This document shows, in pieces, positions 32,456 to 42,266 of a stretch of DNA of 64,000 nt (positions are counted from its first letter, which is position 1; every line of letters begins with the position of its first letter). The stretch is taken from the NCBI GenBank assembly GCA_019914945.1, contig CM034102.1:9661501-9725500 (forward strand), in the 5' to 3' direction. Under the pieces are notes generated by a model, which saw only the letters and a program-made list of their open reading frames with translations, was not told the origin of the DNA and did no database searches. A program made the translations under genes and the position numbers. Source of the stretch: Typha latifolia (taxonomy: Eukaryota; Streptophyta; Magnoliopsida; Poales; Typhaceae).

Positions 32456-33460
32456 TCACAACTGTCGAAGAAAAGGAAAAATTGGCGCCAAAATTACCGC
32501 TAGCTCGGCTAAATTCGGTTGCTGCGATAATGTATCAACGACATTGTTTTCGATGCCCTTCTTGTACACTAACTTATACTCATATCCAAGTATCTTGGAC
32601 ACCCATCTTTGCTAGGCCGGTGTGTGGATGAGCTGCCTAAGAAAGTAAGGCAAACTCTGTTAGTCGGTGCGAATCATGAAGCGACGCCCGATAAGATATG
32701 GCCTCCACTTGGTGACCGTATGGATTAGGGCGAGCATCTCCCTTTCATATATAGATAGCAGCTGAGAATGCTCCAAAAGGACCTTGCTCATATAGGCCAC
32801 AGGTCTGTCCTCTTGCATCAAAACAGCACCAATGTTAACTCCCATCGTGTCGCACTTGATGGTGAATGGTTTAGTGAAATCCGCCAAAGCTAGGATTGGA
32901 GCTGAGGTCATAGCTTCAAATGCAGCCCTTGCCTTGTCTATCCATGTGAATGCACCCTTCCGCAACAAGGCTATGAGGGGAGCTACGATCTTGTCATGGT
33001 TCACCACAAACCGATGGTAGTAGCCAATTAAGCCAAGGAAGCCGCATAGCTCCTTTATCATCTTGGGCAGTGATCACTCCACCATGCTTTGGATCTCATA
33101 GGGTTAGCTTTTATATTGTTGTTAGAAATAATGTGGCCTAGGTAGTCAACCCTAGCTACCCCCACAAGCACTTGGAGTCCTTGGCTTTCAATCGGTGTTA
33201 CTGCAACAAATGAAGGACCGTTCAAAGATGGTGCAAGTGCACCTCCCATGTGCAACTGTATACCAAAAAATCATCAAAGAATATTAGCACATATTGCCTC
33301 TAATGAGGCCTAAAAATATCATTCATTCATTAAGCTTTGAAAAGTGGTCAGAGCATTAGTAAGACCAAAGGGCATAACAAGAAACTTATAGTGCCCATCA
33401 TGAAATCAAATCGCCATCTTGTGAACATCACACGATTCTAGTCTTATTTGAATGTATCCT
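32456..33460 (-). pseudogene. Gypsy C RNase H and C-terminal RT
   Basis: Minus strand. RT continues KVELLQGYIQIRLESCDVHK-like coding, then a degraded palm region (NIFFDDFLVYSCTW-like, 33250-33290), then ELCGFLGLIGYYHRFVVNHD with KIVAPLIALLRKGAFTW. RNase H: FTIKCDTMGVNIGAVLMQED, LSIYEREMLALIHTVTKWRP, YLIGRRFMIRTD. The RT is interrupted at 33460 by element D and resumes at 42267. Confidence 0.82.
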
Positions 33461-33820
33461 TGTAACAACTCGACCTTAAAAAAGAAAATTTGATTTTCGG
33501 CACGACGTGGCCGGTCACACTGTGGCCGGCCTCGTGCCCATGCAAGTTGTGTGAGCAGCTTGCGTGGGGGGGTGCCACGCGCCCCAGCTGCCGTTGCCGC
33601 AGCCAACCGGCTGCAGCCAGCCGTTGTTGTCGGAGCCTCCCTCCTCCACTACCTTCTCTCTCTCTTTAAATCTTTCTCTCTCTATCTCTCTCAGTCCGTC
33701 TCTCACTCTACTCTCTCTCTCACTCCTTCCTCTCCTCGTTGCCGACGTTGGCCCACCGCCACCTCCCCGAAGCCGCCGCCGCTGGTGAGATCCCTCTTTC
33801 CCCCTCTCTTTCCTTTTCTT

Positions 33821-33821
33821 C

Positions 33822-33854
<33 letters not shown>

Positions 33855-34060
33855 TCTTGCCTCGAGCTCGGTCTCGTCGGAGCTGAGCCACTAGCGAGAG
33901 ACTGGCCGCTGGCTGGCCAGCAGCGGCCGGTGCCCTCCCCACCAGCCCGGGTCCGCAACCCGCTCCCTTACTTCTCTTTCTTCTCTTCCTCTTCTCTTCC
34001 TCTTCTCTTCTTCTTCTTCTTCTTCTTCTTCTTTCTTTCTTTCCTTCTTTCTTTTTCTTC
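33821..34060 (+). repeat. CT and TTC microsatellites in D
   Basis: (CT)n at 33821-33857 and a TTC/TTTC-rich run at 33965-34060. Arg/Lys/Glu-rich open frames on the minus strand here are by-products of the repeats. Confidence 0.95.
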
Positions 34061-34583
34061 TTCTTCCTTAGCTTCTTCTCCTTCTTTCTACACAATGCTG
34101 GAGCCCAACACTGATGGCAGATTTAATTAATTATTTATTTATTTTATTTATGTTATTTATTTATGTATTTTTCTTCTTAATTAATGCAAATAGATTATTT
34201 AGACATTAACTATTTTAATAATATTATATATTCTTCAATATAATTTTATTAAAGATAATTTTTATAATTAATGATTAATTAGGTATAAATATAGGTATAC
34301 TTATATATATTTATTTATTTATATGTCTATTAGATTAATAGATAGATTTGTAAATTATAATTATTAGATTTATATTCTAATACCCTCATCATATATATTT
34401 TAAGTAATTCTATTAATTTATTATATATGATTATTCTGCAACAAATAAAATACTAGGCTTATTTAGTTATTTATTTATTATTTTATCGAGTAAAGACTGC
34501 ATTGTCCCTAATTAATCAAGATAGTGTATGAATTATAAAATTAATTATAATTAGACCTTGTCTGTACTTATAGTTATTTAGCC

Positions 34584-34619
34584 TTTTATTTTATTTTATT
34601 TTATTTTATTTTATTTTAT
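34584..34619 (+). repeat. (TTTTA)n microsatellite
   Basis: Seven tandem TTTTA units within the A/T-rich part of D. Confidence 0.95.
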
Positions 34620-35465
34620 AATTATATATTTAGAAATACTCTCATATAAAAGGAAATAGACCTCTTCTCCTTATGTTATAACTAACATTTTATGATAATA
34701 ATATAATTATAGTATTTGAATCATATCTATAATATAGACCTAGTTATGTAATCAAAAATAAAGAGAAGTGATTCTAAACTTAATAAACCTTTATATTCTA
34801 ATTGAATTAATTCTAATTAGATAAACGGCTAACATCATACTACTTAAATATTTTCAGATCCCGAACCCCCTAATGTGAGACCCTGTGGACCATAACGATG
34901 AGTTGATGTTTGATTGACGGACGTGAGAGATACGTGGTTTGTGTCTTCGATCAGATTCCTGAGTAGTCTTATTCCCTAGACGCCTTTCTCAAATTAGGTT
35001 ATGTTATATATTATGTACATGTATGTTTTGGCCTCCAGCATGATTATATACTAATTTTATCTTAGAGATGATTACAGTCGAGCATATTTTTTATCATGCA
35101 TATAATTAGGCTGATCTTGAATATGAGTATGATGACGATAAATAGAGATGATGAGAGATGATTGTATTATTCTAAGATTATGTCTAGTTGATCTTTAGCA
35201 TGAGTATGCATATAATAGATTAGCATGAGTGTGCATGTGTTGACGATACAGTTGGAGACTACATTGCATCATTTTTCTTTTGATTCCTATTCCACCTAAA
35301 TTCCTATTATGCATTAACCTGTTATCGTATTGGATATATGCATATGATCTATCATTTAGAAGGAAAATATGAAATGTGATTGATAGGATAGTTGATAGAA
35401 AGCGTGAGGATACCTAAGTGGGCGCGAGAGTTAGGGCGTGCCTAGAGATGATTGATCGCTCGATA

Positions 35466-36386
35466 TGATACGATTCGGACTTCACCGACGTCGTCTCGAG
35501 CATGGGTTCACTTTAGGAGTGTTTTTATTTCATGTTTTAGTGTTTAATTTCCATTAAAATAAGTTTTCTGTAAGTCGCGTTCGAACGCGGGTGGAGTGAG
35601 TTCGAACGCGGTTTGTGAACGGGGTTGTGAACATGGAGAAGAGAATGTACTGTGCGTTCGAACGCGGTGCGTTCGAACGCACTATGAACGCCTGCATCGC
35701 GTTCGCAAATACCGACAGGCACGTTCGATCACGCGTTCGAACGCCTGCATCGCATTCGCAAATCCAGAAGAGCTAATTCGGTGCGTTCGAACGCGGTCGG
35801 CGAAAATTGTGTTTTAGGGTTAATGTGAGTTGTTGGTTAGCCTATAAAAGGATGTGTAGGGCAACCAAAATCATTATTGATTATTGAGATTGAGTTTTGC
35901 CTTGCCTCCTTCGTCTTCTTCGCTCCCATTCTTTCAATCCCCGGCGACGCCGCTTCTAACCTCCCTCGTCCGGCTAATCACCCTAGTCCCTTAGGGGAGG
36001 CCCTCTTCTCCCCCTTCGTCCAATCTATCCCACACTTGCCCTAATCCTTCCATCAACCACAACCCTTCCACCATCACTTTTCACCAGTGCCACCACATTA
36101 ACGCCGGTCCACCACCATCCACCATTACCTAGGATCTCGTGCCTCCATCCACGAATCCAAAATAGAGCATCCTGACGTTCGTCCACTAAACGAACGATAT
36201 CTTGAGATCCCCAACTCCGATTCGCCTGTAACTAGATTTGTTGGAAAGCTCTTTTACGAGGCTACAACATATCAAAATCTCACATCGATCCGACGACAGT
36301 ATATTTTGGGATCTAATTTCAAAGTTCTGTTCCAGATCGTAACAAGCTGGTATCAGAGCCTTAGCCCCAAAGAGAAGATCGTATCA
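35466..36386 (+). mobile_element. 5' LTR of full-length gypsy B element
   Basis: 921 bp from TGATACGATTCGGAC to GAAGATCGTATCA. The element 35466-40706 is flanked by CGATA (35461-35465 and 40707-40711). The LTR has six TTCGAA motifs in the upstream array (35578-35800), TATAAAAGG at about 35843 (candidate TATA box), and an internal primer-site copy at 36348-36359. It is 33 bp longer than its 3' partner, mainly in the array. Confidence 0.97.
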
Positions 36387-36389
36387 ATC

Positions 36390-36401
36390 TGGTATCAGAG
36401 C
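36390..36401 (+). other. Primer-binding site of the full-length B element
   Basis: TGGTATCAGAGC three bases after the LTR end; a second identical copy lies 42 bp upstream inside the LTR. Confidence 0.92.
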
Positions 36402-36427
36402 CACCTTTCCTCGGACAAGCACTTCCA

Positions 36428-38272
36428 ATGACGACAACCAGATCCATGGCTGCACGGCGAGATGATGAAGAAGAGATTCTCCCAATAGAGGAGGGAGAAA
36501 CGATTGCAAGGACTTCCACCCGTGGAACCGCCCGATCTAATCAGAATACGGAAGAACCTAGCGTTCAAGCCATGTTGGGGTCTATTTCAGAGCAATTGGC
36601 CATCAACAACCAGATGATGATGGAGATGATGTGGGAACTACGGGCGAACGGGAAAGCACCATCGACCCCACGACGCGAGTCCACCCCCTTGAACCCACCG
36701 CCACCGGTTCAGCCTTTGCAACCACAAGAGCCGCTGCTACCACCACCTTATGGGCAGAGGCAAGCAAGGATGGTTACACCAGGTCCAGTTGCAGGTGAAC
36801 CCATCCGACGGGTGAACCACTATGGAGACCGCCTTGGAGATCAAGATCCGTGGGCGGGTCAATACGATCCGGAACCACAACAAGTTAATCAAAACCGAAG
36901 GAGGGATCATCAACCCTTCATGGTGCATCCTCCCCCGGTTAGACAAGGACATGATCCGGAACGAGACAATGGCATCCGTGGACAAGTCGTGCGTCTCGAA
37001 TTCCCCAAGTTCAAAGGTGGCGACCCGATCGATTGGTTGTATAGGGCGGAGCAATTCTTTGCATACCAAGGAACAGCGGAAGAGTACAAGGTGACGCTTG
37101 CGAGCTTCCACCTTGAGGAGTTTGGAGCATCGGGATATGAAGACTTTGATGCTCTCCTCTCAAAGACGGTGCAAAAGACCACGGTTGGGTCATACCAAGA
37201 AGAATTTGAGAAAATTAGTAGCCGATGTCATCCACCATGGACGGATCGGCAACCGCAAAGCACCTTCATCTCCGGGTTGCGAGGTGACATACAAGCCGAT
37301 GTGAGGGCTTTAAGGCCTAGAACTTTAAAGGAGGCCTTTGAAGATGCGGTGCTTATGGAAGACAAACATAGGGCCATGAAGATACACTTGAAACAGAGTT
37401 GGATGAGCCAAAGAAGCCGCAATCAAGCTCAACCAAACATAGCGGCGGGAAATACTATCAGAGTACCAAGGGTTGCTGCTACAGGGGTACCTCCTCGAGC
37501 ACCCTTGAAGCCATCCCAAGATGTGAAGTATGCACCTAGAGGTCCGGGACGAGCACTCACACCAGCCCAAGTAGAAGAAAGAAGAGCCAAGGGCCTATGC
37601 TTCCGTTGTGATGAGAAGTTTGTACCCGGGCATCGCTGCGCTAAACCGATGGGATCGGTGATGCTAATCGATGGATTGGAGGAAGCGGAGGATGAGTTTG
37701 CAGCTGAAGGTACAGATGTGGCTGGACATCAAGGAGAAGAAAGCGAGGAGCAACCCGTGGAGGACATGATAGCCGAAATCTCCCTCCACGCCTATTCGGG
37801 GACAGCTGCGCCAAAAACCTTGCGGGTAAACGGGGTAATCAAGAAAACCATAGTGAGAATCTTGATTGACACCGGGTCCACCCACAACTTCATTGACAAG
37901 AGGCTCCTTAGGAAGATTAGGCTCGAGTCGGAACCCATGGAAGGGTTCGATGTGACAATCGGAGATGGCACCACATTGCGAGCAGATTTTATTTGTGGAG
38001 GTGTGGAATTGAAGGTGCAAGGCCAAACTTTCACATTGGACCTTTATCCGTTGGCCTTGCAAGGTGCCGATATTGTTTTGGGGACTCAATGGCTTCAAAG
38101 CTTGGGGCCCGTAACATTTGATTTCTCAAACCTCACACTGACATTTCGGAGGAATGGAAGAAGGGTGCTGCTAGATGGAAATCAACCGCGGCAAGGGCCG
38201 ACATTGCAACCACTTGTGGGTTTTCCTTGTGCGGGGGGACCGAGCTCTACTATTGCAAATGGCTGTTGTTGA
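36428..38272 (+). CDS. Gag-protease polyprotein of gypsy B
   Basis: A 614-residue open frame, the longest in the window, starting MTTTRSMAARRDDEEEILPI 26 bp after the primer site. Order: acidic N-terminus; Met/Gln helix (INNQMMMEMMWEL, about 62-75); Pro-rich linker (95-120); capsid from about 175 (LEFPKFKGGDPIDWLYRAEQ); EEFEKISSRC (about 260); knuckle LCFRCDEKFVPGHRC (about 390-405); acidic linker; aspartic protease with ILIDTGSTHNFID (about 478) and intact DTGS; GADIVLGTQWLQSLGPVTFD. The capsid lacks roughly 30 residues found in sister copies after ASFHLEE, including ALHWF, without loss of frame. The frame ends by a shift near 38237, at a GGGGGG run, before RT. Gag packages RNA; protease would process the polyprotein. 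Confidence 0.9.
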   Translation: MTTTRSMAARRDDEEEILPIEEGETIARTSTRGTARSNQNTEEPSVQAMLGSISEQLAINNQMMMEMMWELRANGKAPSTPRRESTPLNPPPPVQPLQPQEPLLPPPYGQRQARMVTPGPVAGEPIRRVNHYGDRLGDQDPWAGQYDPEPQQVNQNRRRDHQPFMVHPPPVRQGHDPERDNGIRGQVVRLEFPKFKGGDPIDWLYRAEQFFAYQGTAEEYKVTLASFHLEEFGASGYEDFDALLSKTVQKTTVGSYQEEFEKISSRCHPPWTDRQPQSTFISGLRGDIQADVRALRPRTLKEAFEDAVLMEDKHRAMKIHLKQSWMSQRSRNQAQPNIAAGNTIRVPRVAATGVPPRAPLKPSQDVKYAPRGPGRALTPAQVEERRAKGLCFRCDEKFVPGHRCAKPMGSVMLIDGLEEAEDEFAAEGTDVAGHQGEESEEQPVEDMIAEISLHAYSGTAAPKTLRVNGVIKKTIVRILIDTGSTHNFIDKRLLRKIRLESEPMEGFDVTIGDGTTLRADFICGGVELKVQGQTFTLDLYPLALQGADIVLGTQWLQSLGPVTFDFSNLTLTFRRNGRRVLLDGNQPRQGPTLQPLVGFPCAGGPSSTIANGCC

Positions 38273-39107
38273 ACCAGAACATCCACCACCAAAGGAAGTA
38301 GCCTCTGACATGGAAGAGCTGCTGCAGGAGTTTCAGGATCTCTTCAAGGAACCTCGAGGACTACCGCCGAAGCGTCGTCATGACCATCGCATCCAAATCA
38401 TTCCAGGGGCTGAACTCGCGAATGTCCGACCCTATCGGTACCCGCATGTCCAGAAGGAAGAGATCAGTAAATTGGTGGAGGAAATGCTCGAGCAAGGGAT
38501 TATTCAACCGAGTAGAAGTGCCTACTCATCGCCGGTCTTTTGCTGGTTCGGAAGAAAGACCGGAGTTGGCGGTTTTGCGTCGACTACCGAGCCTTGAATG
38601 CAATTACTTGTCAAGGACCGGTATCCAATACCGGTGATCGAGGAGTTGCTAGATGAGCTCACAGGGTCGGCCTACTTCAGCAAACTTGACTTAAGAGCGG
38701 GATACCATCAAATCCGAGTCGACCCTGAAGATGTACACAAAACGGCGTTCCGAACTCACGATGGCCACTATGAGTTCCGAGTCATGCCGTTTGGGCTCAC
38801 CAATGCACCGGCCACCTTCCAAGGGCTGATGAATGACCTCTTCCGCCCACTCTTGCGTCGGTACGTGCTCGTCTTCTTTGATGATATTCTAGTATACAGC
38901 AGGAATTGGAGTGAGCACTTGCGGCACGTGCAGGAGGTATTAAATATCTTGCGACAAAACATGCTAAAAGTTAAGATGAGCAAGTGTCTTTGGGGAGAGT
39001 CAAGAGTGGAGTACTTAGGGCATATAATCTCTGTAAAAGGAGTGGAAGCCGACCCAAGCAAGATTAAGAATATGGTGGATTGGCCGATTCCTACTAATTA
39101 GAGGGAA
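38256..39107 (+). pseudogene. Reverse transcriptase of full-length B element
   Basis: Order: LFKEPRGLPPKRRHDHRIQI, VRPYRYPHVQKEEISKLVEE, EQGIIQPSRSAYSSPV, then frameshifts through VLLVRKKD and FRVDYR to [80 protein letters not shown] (catalytic FFDD), [20 protein letters not shown], and [21 protein letters not shown] at 39102 interrupts PTN-RELRGFLG. There are about three frame breaks and one stop. The palm sequence is otherwise well preserved, consistent with recent decay. Confidence 0.93.
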
Positions 39108-39791
39108 TTGAGGGGATTCCTTGGATTGACAGGGTACTACCGGCGATTTGTTGCCAACTATGGCAAAATTGCTGCCCCGCTGACCTCCTTACTCAGAAAA
39201 GGTGGGTTTCAATGGACGGGCAAAGCAACCGAGGCCTTCGAAGCCTTGAAGACAGCTATGTCTACAGCTCCGGTTCTAGCACTACCAGATTTCGGCAAGC
39301 CCTTTGTGGTGGAGTGCGACGCTTCGGGTGAAGGCATTGGAGCAGTTTTGATGCAAGAGGGCAGACCCGTGGCATATATGAGCAAAGCATTGTCAAGTCA
39401 GTCGCGACAGCTATCTACCTACGAGCGAGAAATGCTAGCGATTCTACACGCCATGACCAAATGGCGACCCTACTTGATTGGCCAACGATTTACTATCCGC
39501 ACGGACCAACGTAGCTTACCCTACTTCATGGAGCAACGTGTGCACACCCCAGCCCAACAACGGTGGGTCACGAAACTCCTTAGGTATGACTACAAATTAG
39601 TCTACAAAAAGGGGATTGAAAATCGAGCCACCGATGCTCTTTCGCGCCAACCGGACACAAGTGAGCTTGCCGCTCTTTCAGCACCAGCATTTCCTATATC
39701 TTCAGATATGTGGGGAACCAATGCAAAAGATCATACCATGGAGGAACTTAAGCCAGAGTTCAAAGATCGCTTCACAAACTTCAAACCTTGA
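39108..39791 (+). pseudogene. RNase H of full-length B element, integrase deleted
   Basis: [100 protein letters not shown]: the RT connection and RNase H are open for 227 codons. It then passes without a stop from SSDMWGTNAKDHT into MEELKPEFKDRFTNFKP, which matches the last residues of the B1 chromodomain, and stops. Integrase (zinc domain, core, C-terminal domain) and most of the chromodomain are missing. The LTR begins 28 bp later. Confidence 0.92.
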
Positions 39792-39818
39792 GGACAAGGT
39801 TGCGGAAGCGTGGTGGAT
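39791..39818 (+). other. Polypurine-tract region of B element
   Basis: AGGACAAGGTTGCGGAAGCG followed by TGGTGGAT directly before the 3' LTR. The purine-rich stretch just upstream of the LTR is where plus-strand synthesis would be primed; it is interrupted by a few pyrimidines. Confidence 0.6.
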
Positions 39819-40706
39819 TGATACGATTCGGACTTCACCGACGTCGTCTCGAGCATGGGTTCACTTTAGGAGTGTTTTTATTTCATGTTTTAGTGTTTAA
39901 TTTCCATTAAAATAAGTTTTCTGTAAGTCGCGTTCGAACGCGGGTGGAGTGAGTTCGAACGCGGTTTGTGAATGGGGTTGTGAACGTGGAGAAGAGAATG
40001 TACTGTGCGTTCGAACGCGGTGCGTTCGAACGCACTATGAACGCCTGCATCGCGTTCGCAAATCCAGAAGAGCTAATTCGGTGCGTTTGAATGCGGTCGG
40101 GCGAGTTCGAACGCGGTCGGCGAAAATTGTATTTTAGGGTTAATGTGAGTTGTTGGTTAGCCTATAAAAGGATGTGTAGGGCAACCAAAATCATTATTGA
40201 TTATTGAGATTGAGTTTTGCCTTGCCTCCTTCGTCTTCTTCGCTCCCGTTCTCTGAATCCCCGGCGACGCCGCTTCTAACCTCCCTCGTCCGGCTAATCA
40301 CCCTAGTCCCTTAGGGGAGGCCCTCTTCTCCCCCTTCGTCCAATCTATCCCACACTTGCCCTAATCCTTCCATCAACCACAACCCTTCCACCATCACTTT
40401 TCACCGGTGCCACCACATTAACGCCGGTCCACCACCATCCACCATTACCTAGGATCTCGTGCCTCCATCCACGAATCCAAAATAGAGCATCCTGACGTTC
40501 GTCCACTAAACAAACGATATCTTGAGATCCCCAACTCCGATTTGTGTGTAACTAGATTTGTTGGAAAGCTCTTTTACGAGGCTACAACATATCAAAATCT
40601 CACATCGATCCGACGACAGCATATTTTGGGATCTAATTTCAAAGTTCCGTGTCAAATCGTAACAAGCTGGTATCAGAGCCTTAGCCCCAAAGAGAAGATC
40701 GTATCA
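39819..40706 (+). mobile_element. 3' LTR of full-length gypsy B element
   Basis: 888 bp from TGATACGATTCGGAC to GATCGTATCA, then the CGATA target duplication. It is nearly the same as the 5' LTR outside the GTTCGAAC array, where it has five exact TTCGAA copies instead of six and lacks the ACCGACAGGCACGTTCGATC segment. The internal primer-site copy is at 40668-40679. Confidence 0.97.
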
Positions 40707-40711
40707 CGATA

Positions 40712-42266
40712 TAGTCGCGATCCTATTGGCCTTACATCTAAGGTCATTAGTCTATGTGCACAGCAGACATTCAGACACATGCCGTTTGCCAAGGCATATG
40801 TGGCGAGTTATCCTCACAAGGTTTCTATCAACTATGTGGGTGCCCGGTCTGGATAGATGTTGATACCCTAGCGGGTGGTGAGGTATAATTATATTTGAAA
40901 TATTCTTGCGGGTGGCAGAGTATGCTCTGAGTCTTCGGACATGATGTTGAGACTGGGTATCGGGTGTTGACTGTGCATAGTGGTCTAGTATGATGATATT
41001 ATACTGAGATGTCGGTGATGATCGTGATGTTGAGAAATGTATTTGATTTCATTATCCTCTGTTATACTTGATTATCGAATGGTCAATATGCATCATAGGT
41101 GGTTGCATTTGATATCATAGCATGATCATGATCGGCATGCATCATATGTGTTATATTTGAGAGAGAGTTATGATTATGGTATGATATAGAGATTTATTTA
41201 TACATTATCTCTGCTGGACCAAGGTCATTCGTTGACCGCCTTTCAAAGCATGTACTCCCCGGAGGAGTTCACCATTCTCACAGGGGACGGCCGAGTCCCT
41301 AACCTTAGGACTTTTCCCGAACCTCTTATGCTCTTGGCTTCTACACTGTATTCACTTTCCATTCAGGAGGTTGTTGATGGGGAAGAAACTTCGGTATCAT
41401 CTGAATAAAATGAAAGATCACTCGCTATTGTCCCCTACCGAGGGCCCTTCCTGTCATTACCACCCCCAGAGACATCCGTAGTAGTGGAGGCCCTACCGGT
41501 TGACGCCACGGAAGAAGATGGAAAAAGCAATGACGAAGATCCCGAAGATATTTTATCAGTTATGACATGACATGTTACCTATTTTTCATTTATATATTAT
41601 TGAAGAACATTCATATAACATGATGCTCTTTCTGATTCATATTATCCAGTACATGATTTACTCTCTGTTTGACATCACTGATTCGGAGTAAGGTCTATTC
41701 ACTAAGTCTTTTACTCATGACTCTCTTTATTTCTTTATTTTTAACCCCCACAGATATTATGGTACGTGATACCGCCTTGAGATATCCTGATGAGATATTT
41801 TAGAGCAAAGATGAGGTGAGCTATAGATGCAAGACGGTATAGATGATAGTTTATATAGAAATTGAGTTGTACTAGTATTTAATATTTGTACTCTTTTGTA
41901 TTAGACGATGATTTGTATAATACTGGTCAAATCATAGCATAGTCTTGTATTAGTTATTTTAGTTATATCTTGATGGTTTGTTGTGGCCTGTGTGGGTCCT
42001 GCCAGATTATATAGTGGTCTAGTGTATATTATTATGGACTTTGATACTCATATGTTAACAAGTTTATTTAGTTAATAGTATAATTTATTTGATGATGGAT
42101 TATGTGATCATGAATAGGTTAGCAGGTAATTTTTGATGATGTCATGATTATATGTGCACAGGAGAGCATCTGTGCGTGACGGGCCCCGCCCGCCCTGTTG
42201 CGTGCGCCACACGTGCCATGTAGGCGCGTGGGCGTGCACGTGCCCGTGCCGGGCGGGGGCGTTACA
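40712..42266 (+). mobile_element. Element D (Tekay/Del-like solo LTR), second part
   Basis: Continues D after the nested B element. It holds A/T-rich DNA with TACTTGATTATCGAATGG and CATGCATCATA-like motifs, a coding-like block (41214-41572), a segment shared with the LTR at 63040-63636 (CTTGATGGTTTGT, GTCCTGCCAGATTAT), and a strongly GC-rich end (42170-42266) finishing GTTACA. The gypsy C RT resumes right after. Confidence 0.75.
41214..41572 (+). other. Coding-like block of unknown origin in D
   Basis: In one frame it reads LDQGHSLTAFQSMYSPEEFT, ILTGDGRVPNLRTFPEPLML and LASTLYSLSIQEVVDGEETS, a stop at 41402, then in frame NERSLAIVPYRGPFLSLPPP, ETSVVVEALPVDATEEDGKS and NDEDPEDILSVMT to a stop at 41570. 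Base composition and amino-acid use look coding, unlike the A/T-rich flanks, and there is no clear start ATG. I do not recognise the protein. The homologous LTR at 63040-63120 passes from TATATATTGTCGAGG to TTATCAATTATGACATG without it. It may be a captured exon or an old accessory frame of D. Confidence 0.45.

Larger units (their letters stand above)
33461..35465 (+). mobile_element. Element D (Tekay/Del-like solo LTR), first part
   Basis: D begins TGTAACAACTCGACC at 33461 and ends GCGGGGGCGTTACA-like at 42266, with a nested B element between 35466 and 40706. Without B it is about 3.56 kb. It starts TGTAAC and ends GTTACA. Flanking bases ATCCT (33456-33460) and ATCCC (42267-42271) look like an aged target duplication in C RT. 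The related LTR at 62131 follows a classic Tekay 3' end, which supports the assignment. First part: GC-rich head (33480-33640), C/T microsatellites, then A/T-rich DNA from 34130. No internal coding adjoins, so I read it as a solo LTR. Confidence 0.75.

Noticed and set aside
33515..34095. Arg/Lys/Glu-rich open frames, and similar ones at 62357-62706
   Set aside because: They come from CT and TTC microsatellites in the D LTR; low complexity, no domain, present in several frames at once.
35466..40706. Integrated plant pararetrovirus or envelope-bearing errantivirus
   Set aside because: It has LTRs, target duplications and a gypsy gag-protease-RT-RNase H order; there is no movement protein, no envelope-like frame and no extra frame after pol.
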